Under the pieces are notes generated by a model. The model ran no database searches. It saw nothing but the letters and a program-made list of their open reading frames with translations, and was not told where the DNA came from. Positions 12,201 to 27,646 of a DNA stretch of 64,000 nucleotides are shown here, piece after piece (the stretch's first letter is position 1; every line of letters starts with the position of its first letter). Origin of the DNA: Bimastos eiseni (lineage: Eukaryota; Annelida; Clitellata; Crassiclitellata; Lumbricidae); assembly GCA_959347315.1 (NCBI GenBank), contig OY365809.1, forward strand, positions 4,051,759-4,115,758. Reading direction: 5' to 3'. Both the position numbers and the translations under genes were made by a program.

Positions 12201-15200
12201 CCTTATCATATTGGCCTAACAGTCTGTACGTCAATACGTTCGCATGTCATTTGATCATTACTGGATCTCAAGTAGGATAATAAAGAAATTACAGGCCTAG
12301 TTCAGTCAGATCTGTAGCAAAAATTTCGTTCTAACTAATTAATAATATAAATGTGTAACTCACCACCACTTTCGCGATGATTTTGCCTAAGATGCGTAAT
12401 ACTCTATAAATTGATTATTCGTTTATTGAATTAGACTCGCCATGTCATTCACAGAGACTAGGAACTGATTTTGAAGATGAATATGCATGATCATTTATTA
12501 TTCATAGTAGGGCCTACAGGCCTTAGGCAACACGCGACCAATACGGCTGCTTAATTAGGTTCACAAAATTTGTGGACCGCAGATTTTATGATGTCTTATG
12601 CACTGAGCGCTTAATAAATGATCAACTACAATAAGTATACATCATACTATACATCATGGCCTATGCCCATTGAATATCAACATACCAGTCTGATACCAAT
12701 CAACATACCGTAGACTTATAGGTTCGCCATTCACCCATTGATTACTTCTGACCTTGTCGAGAGGACAATCAAATTTTTTTACCATCCTACAGGATGGATT
12801 AACTCCGCTACACTGCGCTGGGAGGAGTGGCCACGAGCAGGTGGTTGATCTACTGCTGGAGAGAGGTTCTCCAGTGGCGACGAAAACAAAGAACGGTTTG
12901 AGTCCTCTCCACATGGCCATCCAGGGAGACCACGTCGACTGCGCTCGGCTTCTACTCCTTCACAAGGCGCCTATTAATGACGTCACCGTCGTACGTCATC
13001 GTTTCATGGATTCTCATCTTTTGCATGATTCGTCATCTGCTCTCCTCTCTGTCTGTCTGTCTGTCTGTCTCTCTGTATGTGTGTGTATGTGTGTGTGTGG
13101 GTGTGTTCGTCAGTCCGTCTGTCTGTCAGACAGACAGCTAGACTAGGCCTATGGGCTCTGCTGTTGTAACATTCGTTAAGGCTCATCAAATCAACTCTAT
13201 TGATCACCACGACAGCAATACATCCAATAACCTGCTGTTGTAACATTCGTTAAGGCTCATCAAATCAACTCTATTGATCACCACGACAGCAATACATCCA
13301 ATAACCTGTGTACAATCCAGTGACAATTGATAGACCAAAAGTATTTAAATTTTCGCTTTAATAATAATACAGGGTCCTAAACTCCTAACACGCCAAATCA
13401 ATAAGACAGTGCAGTGACTTGATTAGATAATTAACAGGATTAATTACTTATAATTCAAGTCTTTCTACATAGGCATTCTTAACGTTGCTTATATTTACAT
13501 CAAATATGTAGCTGCAAATAAACCATCATTGAAATCCGTGTCAAATGTAGCTCAACGGTATCTGGTTGATACTAAACGTAGGAGCCTGTGGTGCTGGTTC
13601 ATTGGTCCGTTACGGGCAGCTGGTTGCTACTATATAATTATAACCAAAGTCTGCTATAATCCAATTCTTTTCACTGAATAGCGCAGAGTAATTCCAAATT
13701 TAATCTATGGGCTTACTAGTCTTGACCTCAAGGAATCTTTAATGACCTCCAAAGCACCGGTTTTTATGCTCTTCTGTAATCGCTGGTTGCTGCTAAGGTT
13801 GGTCGACAGATGGCGTCGAACTCTGACAAAGACGCAGATTTTACGAATGCGTTCGTGGAAAGATCACTTTAACGCAGTAAAAGTGGAATTTGTAAACAAT
13901 TTGTAGCCTGTTGTCGGACTATTTCCTATAAATAACTGGAATAAATAGTAAAGTTGCACGCTTTAAATTAAACCCATGCCCAAACCGACGTTGCCAAATT
14001 TCTGAAAGTCACTCGGTAAATGAATGAAGATGGTGTGTGAGTATAAATGGTTAAGATGCTATTTCTACGTATTGAACGGATTAACAGGATAGATTGATTT
14101 GTTATAATATAACTAATTTGCGCAGTGGGTGTGGAGCACATAGGAATCGCTGGAATGTGAGGTTTAAGCCATATTGCTTCATAAAACGTTAAAACGAATG
14201 AATGACGAATTGACGATGGATGTCAAAGTCTGTGAATTGAAGGATGACATTATAAGTATTACAAAACACGAGTCACTCGTTCGTAGATTGGATTCATGCC
14301 AGATGCCAAATGTCAAGAGGAACTTTGATAAACAGTACGATTACGATGCGTTTTATTACAAACACAACAGTGTTTATTTGTTTGGTAGAAATGATTGATT
14401 ATGGTTGGCGATTCCTCTCCTTAATAAATGTGATGATTAAAATTTATATAGCATATTTATTGTGCTGTTTCCTGCCACTCAATATCCACAAATGGTTGTC
14501 TTCTAGGCCAACGAACCTTAGTACCAAACCACCCAATGTCCTACTTCAATGGTTTTTGTATTGACTGTGTACAAAATGGTCCAGGGACTTGTCGTTATTG
14601 GTCGATGCATTAAACTGGAAATTATGAATAGAATTAGCCAGTTTTCTTTCTTTTGCAAAGGACTACCTGACTCCACTGCACGTTGCTGCCCATTGCGGAA
14701 ACGTAAAGACGGCAAAGCTGCTTCTGGATCGCAAGTGTGAAGTAAACGCAAGGGCACTCGTAAGTTGTAAATTGTAATCCGTTTTGTCTATTTTATTTCT
14801 TTTAATATTTTTACCAGCACCGTTTCTATCGACTTCCTCAGCCGATGAAAATATGAGGACATTAAACATGGACAAGTATATGAAACAAAAAACACGTGGT
14901 TGAGGATCAATGGGGGAAATAAAAAAATGTAAAAAAACCCGGTTGAGGATCAATGGGGGAATAAAAAAAAAAAAACCCAGTTGAGGATCAATGGGGGGAA
15001 TAAAATTGGGTTTATTACATATTGTTATTCTTGGAATGACAGTAATGTAGGCGAGGTTGTTGTAAATAATATTTTTACTATACATGTATATAGCAGTTAT
15101 ATCCAAATCTTGTTCCTAGAGAAGTCCAATAGGTGATAGTGTTTGAATTCATTTAATTTTCTTCCTAACCTTGACCTGATCGAATCTATTGACTTCTATT

Positions 15201-18200
15201 GTGCCATTTCCATAATGCATAACACAAGGCTGGCACCATTTTAGGTAAATTATCTATAGTAATAACTTAAATCTTGATTTCATAAGTTATTTTGTGGTAG
15301 GGAAGTAAATCTTGATAATTAATTATTCCTTTAGTTGGTAAGTAAGTCAGGATGGATTGGATGCTGCATTCTATGTAATACTGTAAATGTAACATTTTGT
15401 GCATTATTCATGGCAAAACAGGATCGTAAATGTGATATCTAAACTTCTAAAGCGCCACTCTAAAGCCAAGCACAGGCACCAGCTGTGATGGTGAAACGTT
15501 TGCAAAGATATGTGGGCTGGGAGTATTGTAAAGAGTCTCAGGTTAGCAACTTTGAAGTGGATTCACACAGGGATTTTTAGGATCAGAGGCGTCAATCCCT
15601 CTTTAGTGATGGAGGCAAACCCCTTGTCCCAAGTGTCATTAAGATAACCACCCCAAGACTAAACAAATAGCCCACCTACCTGAAATCGGAAGCATTTGCC
15701 TCCGGACCCCCATTCTAGACACCCCTATTTAGGATCATAGAAATCTAACTAGTTCATAATCTTTGATTTTGTGTTTTTATCTTCTTAAGAATGGGTTTAC
15801 TCCATTGCACATTGCCTGCAAGAAGAATCGCATCAAAGTAGTGGAACTGCTTCTGAAATATGGTGCAACAATTGAAGCAACCACAGAGGTAAGCTAAATT
15901 CTTTGGTCACTGCTCCCTTAGATGTAGTAGTATTGTTTTCAGTTTAGCCACACTATGTGATCAAAAAATCATTAGCATAGCCCTTCTTCTTTATCCAGTC
16001 TTGGGACTGGCACCGCCATAGTGCAATTAAGGTTGGAGTTCTCCCTAAGATGTCAATTGCATCAGTCGCTTTATGCTGAACACATTTTTAATTAATTCCT
16101 AAAGACAGGAACATGTAAAAAAATTTCTTAACAGTGCTAAAAATACAAACTCAATATATTATCAATTGGTCTCAAGTAGTGGTGCACTGAGACTAAATAT
16201 TTTTCTAATGTACCTACCTATCTGAACACTTGTACAGCACTTATTAAGACCGTTTTATGACTATCAAGCAGCTCACATAGTTTTGTGTTACTGGCCTCAC
16301 AGTTTGTAGGTCAAGTCTGGCATTGACATTGCTATTAAAAATATTTTAGATTTCATCTCATTTAAAAAGACTGATGATACTTCTCTGTTGATTTTCTATA
16401 TTCTGACCTCACCTATTTAATGTTGCAAATTCAAGTGGTACATGGTAGAGGGCTGATGATCCTACTTGTGTTGATTTCCTCAACTCTGACCTTGCCCATT
16501 TGATGTTGCAATTTTTAGTCTGGTCTGACCCCAATTCATGTAGCTGCTTTCATGGGGCACATGAACATTGTGATATTCCTGATTCAACATGGTGCTAACC
16601 CGGACTTCACAACCATCCGTGGGGAAACGGCCCTTCACCTTGCGGCACGGGCCAACCAGACGGACATCATGCGGATCCTACTACGGAACGGGGCTCAGGT
16701 CGACGCAAGGGCCAGGGTTCGTTACTGTATTACATTACGTCTACAATAGCCGTCGCTTTTCCTTGATATAATTATGTAGTGTACTCAGAGCATTTATTTT
16801 GCATCTGTTAATGATTTCTGTGCACTTTAATTGGCAACTTGTATTGCGTCATCTCTCTCTCGAAGGCCAGTTATATCTTTGTAGTGGCGACTTTTCCAGG
16901 TCTTTAAGTAACAGTTACTTGTGGTGTTCTTAATAAACTTTCACGTGCTTCCATCTAGCGTGAAGTACAGTCCAAAGGAACAGATTGACCTGACTGCAGC
17001 CTCATTTTGGACTGACATCAGCTAATACATTGTGTATTTTTAGACATTGGTGCTTTAGAAGTCACTAATTATGATCACCTAGAAGACGCTACAAATTAAA
17101 TGAATGCGAGATTCTGTTTAATCAAAAACATTTTAGTGTTTATTTTTTGAGCAGTTTTGGCACTAGAAATTTATGTTTAATAGCAACATTGTCTGTATTT
17201 GTCTCCAAATTTGTCTCCATATTTGTCTCCATATTTGTCTCCATAGGAACAGCAGACTCCGTTGCACATTGCGTCCAGACTGGGAAATGTTGACAACGTG
17301 TTGCTCCTGCTACAACACGGTGCCTCGCCAGATGCAACGATGAAGGACTTGTCGACACCACTCCACATAGCTGCCAAGGAAGGACATGATGAAGTGACTC
17401 TTGTCCTTCTGGAACACGGAGCCAGCCAGAACCTCACCACGAAGGTAGAACTGATTTGGTTGCTTCACATGACTTGTTGTTTACCATCGTTGTTCTGTTG
17501 TTTTTCATGGCAGAATTGATTACCCGGATTGTTCGTTTGACTGGTAAGGCATTGTTGCAATGCCTTATGTTGAGGTTTAGGACATAATTATGAAGTCCTG
17601 GTGCCAGGCTCATAGCTCTAAACATCATTCATATGATAACGTTGCATCAGTCATCAGTCGTTGGCATTTCTCTGCTGTGTCTGTCCATCAGTCTTGATCT
17701 ACTGACTTTGTCGTCCAATAAATGCTTAATATACATAATTCGATAAAATGAAAATAATTGGTGTTGTATTTCAACTGGTTTCTATTTAATTATTGAGCCC
17801 ATAGAATGTAGATCTAACTGATTAATAAATTAATTATTTTGTCTTAATTAGAACAGACAATCGGTTAAAACTTGCAAATTATCAAGACAACACCATGTAA
17901 GTATGCAGATCAGGCTCCATTTGAAAATGACTCATTTTTGGTATTGTTTCTTCTTTCAGAAGGGCTTCACGACACTCCATGTGGCTGCCAAGTTTGGGCG
18001 CATAAAAGTGGCGCGCCTGCTGCTCGAGAAGGGCGCTGATCCAAACATCGAGGGAAGGAATGGACTGACACCCATACATGTCGCCACCCACTACAACCAC
18101 ATCAATGTTGCCCTTCTGCTTCTCGAAAAAGGAGCCAATCCATGCGTGGCTGCTAAGGTGTGACATGATAATTAATAAGCTAATCATATGTAATATCATC

Positions 18201-21200
18201 ATTTAATTTAAAAATGACATACTGCAGTATGGTTATTACAGGAGTCAAAATAACTGTAGGCAGTTTTGCAGGGTGCCCATCACATTATAAATCTGATTTA
18301 GCCAATGACACTGCCTAGCGAATGAAGGACTAGTCATCCTTGGGATAACGGGAATCAAATTATTTTCCTCCGCTCTGCACGCCAGTTTCTTATCCATTAC
18401 CCTGTAGACTGCCCATTATCATTTCTATAGTACCATAAACTAACATTGCCAATGTGCCACAGTGATAGATCAATCTCAGTTAACATCGGAGGCTAAAAGA
18501 ATAACATAGCATAACAACGGTTTTAAAGGGTTAAGAAGATAATAGTCTGTGTGAAAACCACTGAAAATTTATCTAAAACGCTTACTAGCCCATTTTCCCC
18601 AGCTTCCTCTTACAAGTCGTGTCCACTGATACATTACTATAAAGCCATTCCACTCTACCACAATTCTTGCACTGACAAACTTCTGCCCTAATGTTCCTTT
18701 TGGCTTCTTAAAGGATTGTGGAGAAATGCCTGAAATCGTGCATCTGAATTAGTTCTGTCTTATCTTGCAGAATGGCTATACGGCTTTGCACATCGCTGCA
18801 AAGAAGAACCAGATGGATATTGCAACAACTCTACTGCAGCACGGCGCGAAACCAAATGCGGAGTCACGAGTGAGTTTGAATTTAGCGTACATCTAACATC
18901 AGATGAAAATACGGTTATCTCTAAACTTCTAAAGCGCAGCTCGAAAGCCATGTGCAGGGCACCAGCTTGGTACCGAAATGGATGGATGGTTTATAAGATA
19001 ATTACTGGAAGATTAGTTTTTTTTACAAGAGAGATAGATGATTTTTGAAATAGGAAAAATAAAATATAGGATAAATGATTACTTAAATAGTTGATTTGTA
19101 AGATACAAGATTTATAAGCTAGATAAATTGTTTACACAATATATAATTACGTGAATTATTCAGTAGGTAGTCCTACTGGTTAGATGATTTATAAGACAGA
19201 TGATTTTTCAGTAATTGATTATAAGATAGTAGATAGTTTTTAAGACAGATGATGTAAAATTTACAGGGTCGGTGATCCCGGGGGGTCGAGGGAGAATATC
19301 TACCCCCATCTTTTGCAAAGAGGGGACACGTTGTACGTTTCCTCCCACATTTTCTACCTCTCTCATTGGGTGCCCCCCCCCCTACCTGTCAAACAAGATC
19401 GCCTCCTCTGATGAGATAGATATATGACTTGTGAGAGAGAGATGGATGGTTTTCAGTACAGCAGTGTAACAAAATGATGTGTACAGGGCAGGACATCATC
19501 CTGTGTTTTTTGCTCTTATAGAATGGCTTCACACCTCTGCATCTTGCTACTCAAGAAAATCACACAGATATGGTGTCCTTGTTGCTCGAGCACGATGCCG
19601 AGGCCAACTGTAAGGCCAAGAATGGCCTCACCCCACTGCACCTGGCCGCCCAGGAGGATGGCGTTCCAGTGGCAGAAATACTGGTCAAGTACGGCTCACA
19701 GATCGACTCACAGACAAAGGTTGGTTTTTCGTTGTTGTTTGTTTCAGTTGTTGTTGCACAATGCTGTTACTTTTATTGTCATTATTATATTAGTAGTAGT
19801 GTTATTGATTGTTGTTATGGACTGATCTTTTGGATATTGATCGCATCACAGCAGAGGTGCTCAGTTGATAGTATTATTTAATATTAGTGCAGTTGATATT
19901 TTTATCGTTATGGTAATTATTATCGTATAATTATTTCTTTTTTCTTTAAATATTATTCTTAACACAGTTTTTTTAATAGTGACAGAAACGATGATAGTTC
20001 CACAGAAACAATTAGGCTAAAAGCATGATGATGTTTTTAATTATTTTAAACTATTGTCATTATTAGTGTTGCCACTCTATTGTTTTATTTGTGGTAAGTA
20101 TGTATACTGATATCATTTGTTGTCGAAGGTGTATTGTTGTTCATGTGTTGTTTTGGTGCTATTGTGTGTATAGTTATTGTTGTTATTGTTGTGTTGTAGG
20201 CTGGATACACTCCTTTGCACACGGCTTGTCACTTTGGTCAGATCAACATGATTCGATTCTTGCTCGAGAGAAATGCCAACATTGATTCCAGGACTAAGGT
20301 CTGCAGTTCCTCGTCTGTTTTCCTGTCCCTCGTGTCTTTATATCATTGCCATAATAAATACTAGGATGTAAATTTAAAATTGCCATTGATTTTATTATTG
20401 ATATCATTTTCTATATAATTATTAGTTCTCTAACTGTTTTATAAGTTGGACATAGATTTTCATTGGTACATGAGCAATAGCTATTTACTTGAAGCAATTC
20501 ATCGATTGATGTTGTAAGTATTATTGTAGAGGAGCTACAGAAGTCATTAGATAAAATCAGATTAGATCTTAAGGGCAAGGAAAATTTAAATAAGAATTAC
20601 CTGGAATTTAAAATTGATAGTCTTCCATGATGTGAGGCATGATGGTTGGAAAGGCCAAGTAATACAGCTGGCTATTATTACCTGCTACCAATAAGATAGA
20701 TAGATGAATGATTTCAGAGTTGTTAATATCACTGTCTTTGGCAAACCAATTATTGATTGTAGAAATTCGATTTTTGATCGATTATCATGCTTTGGCATTC
20801 ATAGAAAAATTTCCTTAGAGTAAAAAGTAAGTAATTCAGTGAAATCAATCAAAATCAGTTTACATATCAAGCAATTCCTGATTCTTATTTTTTGTAAACA
20901 ATGCCTGCTTGTTCTGGAAGGGTGACGGTTAGGTAGATTGTTTTTCTTATCAAATGTTCAGTGCTGAAAATAATCTTTCTGATTTGATCGAAATTGCCGG
21001 AACACAGCAAGATTAGCCTTGTTTTCGAAATCAGTTTCTCACTTTGCTTCCACCACTCCAGTATTGTTTCGGCTGAAGTTCTACATAGTGATTCAATATT
21101 GGTATGATAATAATTATTTCTGGATATTACTTGTTAGTAATCATCGGCTGATATTTTTATTGTAATTGTTTTTGTGTTATATTGGTTTGGAGTTAATTAA

Positions 21201-24200
21201 CAAAATTATTGGCTAAGGTTATGAAGAAAACTCAAGTATCATTTTTTTTTTGTCAGCTCGGCTACACTCCGCTACACCATGCAGCGCAACAAGGCCACGT
21301 CTTAGTCGTCAAACTACTTCTCAAGTACAGTGCCTCACCAAATCACGTGACAAATGTTAGTCTTTCTCTTCGTTGGCTACTTGGTGATACATATAATGCA
21401 GTCATGCTTCTTTTGTAAGACGGTGCCTTGTCAAACAATTGGACAAATGTTATGTTTAATTAAATTAGTTAAGTATTATTTTAGCAACTCTATTTATTAT
21501 CATAAAATAAATTTTTTGATTGATTCAATACTTGATTTGGTTCAAGTCTTTCTCTGTTGCCATACACTATATATGTGAGTGGTACAGCTTTCAGTTCAAC
21601 GTGCATAATTGTACATATGTCCTTAAGATATAAGAAACATCTCGATGGTGCTAAGCTAGTCATGCAGTTACAAGGGCATACCTATATGCATCAGCCATAT
21701 GTACCTTAACTGACCTTTGCTGTGTTTTTGTTTCCCTGCGGCTGTAGACGGGGCAGACAGCAATGTCGATCGCTCAGCGCCTTGGCTACATCTCCGTCGT
21801 TGAGATTCTGCGACCAGTCACCGATGCCTCGGTAGCAGTGGCAGCAATAGATGAAAAGTACAAGGTTATTGTGCCAGAGATCATGCAGGAGGCGCCAATG
21901 TCAGATTCGGAAGATGAAGGCAGTGAGTGGATATCGGACTATGTTTAAACAACCATTGACTGATGCCATGTCTATTATGATGTCTAACGAGTGAGATTTA
22001 ATTAATTCATTCATTCATTACAAATATTTTTTATCTAGCACCCATTCAATACTCAGGAGCACTTCTGACCCCAGCACAGCTGAAAAGTATAAAGGAAGTC
22101 AGTGTGGACCCGGGGTACTAGCGCAACGCCAACGGAAGCCTGTTCTAGAGTGAAGGTCAACCAATGAGTAGGCACAATTTAAATGGTTGCTATTGTTAGT
22201 ATTAATATTATTGTGATACATTTTTAGTGTAAGTGGTAGTAGAAGTAGTAGTATTATAGTTATTGTTCATACATTAGGTACGGCTTTCTAATGACCAAAC
22301 ACCAATCCATGGCACTGAGCAATAATTATTGTAAGTGAAAGATTTGCTCAAAGTCTCCACACAATAGCCTCAAAGTAGGCATGAACCGGTGCTCTCAATG
22401 TTACAAGGTGAACACCCTTATCAATTAGCTACCATTTCCAACTGAAGATTAAATTACATTCGATTGGCTTTCATTTCATCCCTAAGACAGTGAAAAATGA
22501 TGAATTGGGAGGTAAAATTATTCTGACACAGAATCTGGCTGCCGACCTTGTGGACATTTTAGATTAAAACATGCACACGATTATTCAGACAGATTAGAAT
22601 TATAAATATTGAAATTGATTGAAAAATATTGATAAATTTAGTGATGTTTCATTTGCAGGTGATGATCATACTCTTCCTGATCAGTCATTCCAGTACTATT
22701 TGACCTCAGATGGAAACAAAGTATTCCAGGATGACTCCGTTGCGCCTACTAGTGTACGCAGCATTTCAACTATTTGCTTTCTGTAATACGATAGTATCGT
22801 TCTATCTTGACCCATACTACCCACAGCGAACGTGCATCGGATTTATGTACATTATATTGTATTGTGCCAGGGACGCGACTTCGGAAAGAAAGAAATGGAG
22901 AGGGTTGATCATTTCGGTTGCTAGAGTTCGACGAAATGACATCGCAAGGTGACAAGGCGATGTTGTATTGTATTTTGACAATTGTAACGCTCCTCTAGTG
23001 GAGCAAAACGCTCATGTGCTTGTAACGTTTAGTGAATGGGTTTGAAGCTCCGTTGGGCAGTCTTCCCACACCATTACCCAGCAGGGTGCTATTGAAGAAC
23101 TCTTCTTTGGCTGTTTGTGCTCTTCAGTGTTTTAGAAGGTGGATGATATCGTATCATGTTGTATCTTTAGATTTATATGGTGCCTCTCACAGAATAAATT
23201 CCGTACTTAGTGACAACTATGTGCATGCTTCCTAGGAGTCGTGCGATCTATTTTCATTCGACGGCCATACGAGGAAACGGAGCATGTCATCATCGATGGG
23301 ACCTGGAATCATCCAGGAGGAGTTGAGATACATGAGAGGAGAGGAAGATGCAGTCAATGGAAGGAAGGTAACAGATAGTGGGAAATCGAGTCACGATGCT
23401 TGGGTTTTTATAAGATTTCATGCCAACTTATTACTATTACTCATTTTGTGAGTGCTTGCACTATGTAATTGCAAATTAAGGACTTGCTCTTGGTCCTACT
23501 TTGCAACCGTCTCAGGAGTTTTGAAATCATGTTCTCCAAGTTACAGGCCAAATGCTCTAACCAATCTGCTACCGTGACCCTAACTCAGATGTATATTAAT
23601 GATATTTAAGAACCCTGTAAATAGTTGTCAAAGTAGGGTTTCTATGGTTGATATGAAACCGTCGGCCTTTGTTAGTATTGGGGAGCGTTTGTTACTCCAC
23701 TTAACTTGAGATGCTTTTGTGCAGTGATTCCTAGGTAGCAATGCCAGAGTTAATTAATGAACGCAGTTCCTTTAGAGATGCAACAATCTCCAAGGAGTAA
23801 CACTCCTTTCTTTTACAAGTTGCTTAGGACTGATTTGTATCACTGCGGTTGACCTGGGAGCACCTCCGAGTAGACTTCTTTAGGGGGGCGCTATATCAAT
23901 GTTAAAATGAATGATAAAGGGTGCTATACAAATGGTCTGATACACTCAGCCATTCATAATGGATATGTTCTGATTTATTAGGAAATAAGGGCTGAGGTGG
24001 TTTCGCGACAGTATGCAGGAACAGTGTCTGCTGCTGCTCCTGGTGGGTCTCCGGTCGTTGCCCGCGGCGACTTGGCCTCCTCTCGACCTTGCAGCACGTA
24101 CGATGTCGACAATGTCATTCCATCGAGTTCGCCGTCCTTAAGGTGACTGACTCATTTGCTGACTTAAATAAGTGAGTAAGTAGGCACCATTGTTAATAAA

Positions 24201-27200
24201 TTTGTCCCAGGGTGCATTTGATCCCTCAGGATTGCAGGAATTAGGAATGAGGAGCACTATTCTTAAAGGGGTTGTGTTTGCAGAAGTTTTTCATGATGGA
24301 AAAGGTGCTATAAAAAGCGATTGCATTGAAGCATTGAATAGCAAAATGTTAAACTGTTTATCTTTGTATGTATGGCAGAATATAATTTTTTTTATAAACA
24401 ATGTACAATTGTACATTGTTTACATGGACACCTCTGATGCAGTGTGACTTATGTACCTCTCAAAGGTGTTGAGTAACTCACAAAGGTGATGAGGGTGGTG
24501 TACTTGGTGACTTTATTAGTTACAAGTATTAGCTAGGAAAATAGGTAGCTTATAACCATCGGGTAGGCATTATGCATGAATTTGCGTAGGTTCCTTTACC
24601 TTGCTTTACCAAACCCCATTGTCACAGTATTGACATTTTAGCATTTTAGCTTGATTTATTACTAAAAGCAATTAGATGTCACTTTATGCATTTTCAACTT
24701 GATGTTTAAAATGCTTTTAATATTTAGATATTATACATCAAGTGTTGAGACAAATTGCAAGATTTGCTTTTTTCCTTTCGCTAAACCTCTAATTGTTACC
24801 CATTCTTCCTATCATAGTGCGAATCGAATTAGACATTTTCACATTTCTTTCATGTAGTTTTTCGCCTTTAAAATGCGACTGAATAGAATTATAGGAGTTT
24901 CTAACCTTGGCAATATCTGTATTGCATGACTTAAGTCACCTGAAATGGAAGAGGTAGGCGCTTTTTTGTTGTAGCAAACATTTGTCCGTGCACTGTTTAC
25001 GTTACAGTTGAACTGTGTTACATTACGTGAACTGCTTGTGTTTGTTTTCACATGTTGTGCGTATTCCTCTTAGTCTGCGTTAATTTTCTTATAATTTTTA
25101 AATTGTTCTTCAGTTTCTTTCGTATGTATCTAACATCGGTGCATATGACTTTCCTTAGAACATGTACCTTGCAGAGTATTTATAACTTGTTTTAATATGT
25201 ATTTTTTTATATATTATGCTTGCTTCATCTTTAGTCTTATATGAATTTTTCAGTCAGTTGCTGTGTTTGAAAAGTGACTTTTACTTGAATAATTGACTTC
25301 AATTTTTGTTATTATGCTTTTTGATTTTTTTTTAGTTCTGTTGTCATAAATGTTGTCAGTATTTTCAATATTGGTGTCTAATCGGCTTTTGATTTGCTGC
25401 AACTCTGCCAACAGTTATGTTTCCTTAAATATGCAGACCTGTTCTTAGCTAGCTACAACCAATTATCTAAACTAGTTTTTTTTCATTTAATTTTACCTTT
25501 CTTTGTTACATGATTAATCTCCAACAGTGTTAACCTTGGGAACTGTATCAAGTGTGAAATACCAAGCTATAACGTTCTACAACGATGAGACCATGACTTG
25601 TATTCTATTCCGAACTTGATTTAGATCTGCAAGTCTAATTACATAATATTCTGGTCACAGCGTTTTTGATAAAATTGTCAGTCCACCATGTAATCAGAGC
25701 CTGTATGTATGTATGTACATGTATGTATGTATGTATGTATGTGTGTGTATATGAATGTATGTATGTGCGTATACAACGCAATACAACTGTAGCTGATATT
25801 GCCCTACTTCCAGCGTTCAAAGTGAACGTGACCATATATGACGTAATATTATGTCTGTTGCTTACAGTTTCCTCGTCAGCTTCCTTGTGGACGCGAGAGG
25901 CGGTGCCATGAGGGGCTGCAGACATTCTGGGGTGCGCATAGTCGTTCCCCCGAACTGTGCCCTGATGCCGACCAGGATCACCTGTCGGTTGGTGAAGCGG
26001 GAGAAGCTGCTCCACCCTCCTCCTCTGATGGAGGGAGAGGCACTGGCCAGTCGCATTCTCGAGATGGGACCTGTCGGAGCAAAACTTCTTGGGTGAGCAA
26101 CCTCACAGTTTCGAGCTAAACTTGTTTATTATTCTGACAAGTCTGTAGTCCAACGATTGTAGTTTTGAATCTGATGAGTAGACTCCATTTAGAAGCCCTG
26201 GACAAGTTGTTTGCACATGATATTATGTGTTGAATATTTTACTGACATTACATGCATTATAATTAAAATAAATAAATTATCTGTGTAATTACAATGATAA
26301 TGAAATAGATTACCATATAAATGAGAATACTACTGACCAGTGGCTGTTCGAGTTCCTCAAAACTCCACATCTTCTTAATGCTCTGATCTCTTTGCACCCA
26401 GACTTGGACCTGCTCTTCATATCTCAGGACATCCTTTTGGACATGATGCAGCTTTTGCTTTCTACCTGACTTTTGGGTGGCACTATGAAAATTTTCGGGA
26501 TTGCACAATCGTCTTTTTATCATATACAGGCCGATGGTGATTGAAGTGCCGCACTTTGCGTCACTTCATGGAGAAGAGAGAGAGATCGCCATCCTCCGAA
26601 GCGACAATGGACAGACTTGGATAGAGCACATCCTGCCTCCGACCGATGATGCGGCGCAGGACTTTATACAGTCTCAGTTTGATGGTACGGATAGACATTA
26701 GTATCTGGACATATGATCCACACATAGACAAACAGTCACAGGCAGACAGACAGACAGACAGACGGACAGATAGACGACTGGACAGACAGACAAACGGACA
26801 GATAGACGAGCGGACAGACCGACAGACTGGTGGCTCTGCCTGTCAGTGTGAGTTACTGCTTTCCATCAAGGTTTTGGTGCTACAGTGATGCAGTGTAATG
26901 TAAAATGTATTGTATAGCACATGTTGTGTGTTTTTTTAATTAGAGTAATGCCGATACCTGTGATGACGACAATAATAAAAGTTATTCATTATCTTGTTGT
27001 TTCTCTTTGAACGTAAGACCTCGACAATTTAGAAGAGTTTCAGCTGAGGCGACTTGTGCGGATCGTCACGACCGACTTCCCACAATACTTTGCGCTGGTG
27101 TCGCGAGTACGTCAGGACGTCAGCATGATCGGTTGCGATGGCGGAGTTCTGAGTTCAAAGGTCATTCCGCAGGTCCAGGCCGTCTTTCCCCCGGCCTCGC

Positions 27201-27610
27201 TCAACAAGGCCGCCAAAGTTGGACTGCAGGTGAAGTAAACATGATTTATATCGCTATTATTAATTATTATTATTTCTATTATTTTTTATGCCATAAGATA
27301 CTTCATCCCCCAGGCAATTACTATAATTTTTAATTGTATTGTATTAATATTATTATTGCAATTGAGGTGATGTCGTAGTGAATGAGGAAAGATTTCTTTT
27401 GGTTACCAGAATAAGATGGGAGAAGTGATGATGGTTGTAGAGGTTTGGGTGGTTGGGTTGGCGGTGCTGAGGAACTGTGGCAAAACTAAATAGGGACAGA
27501 ACTGGACTATATTATGTCGACCATATTGACATGAGTCAATGGAATTTTATGATTCTGATGATGATAATGATAATAAATGAGTTTCAAATTCATTAGAAGT
27601 TTAATAATAT

Positions 27611-27646
<36 letters not shown>

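Larger units (their letters stand above)
24143..25867. other. intron with a 28-bp palindrome and a TGTA repeat
   Basis: Apart from the palindrome at 24395-24422 and the (TGTA)n array at 25702-25772, I see no gene or named repeat in this 1.7-kb intron. Confidence 0.55.

Noticed and set aside
13004..13246. Frames across the TCTG/TG repeat
   Set aside because: Microsatellite and tandem-duplication artefacts next to a genuine ankyrin exon.
24190..24447. 85-codon frame in the ZU5 intron
   Set aside because: It sits in repeat-like DNA, and the exons on either side already join in phase without it.
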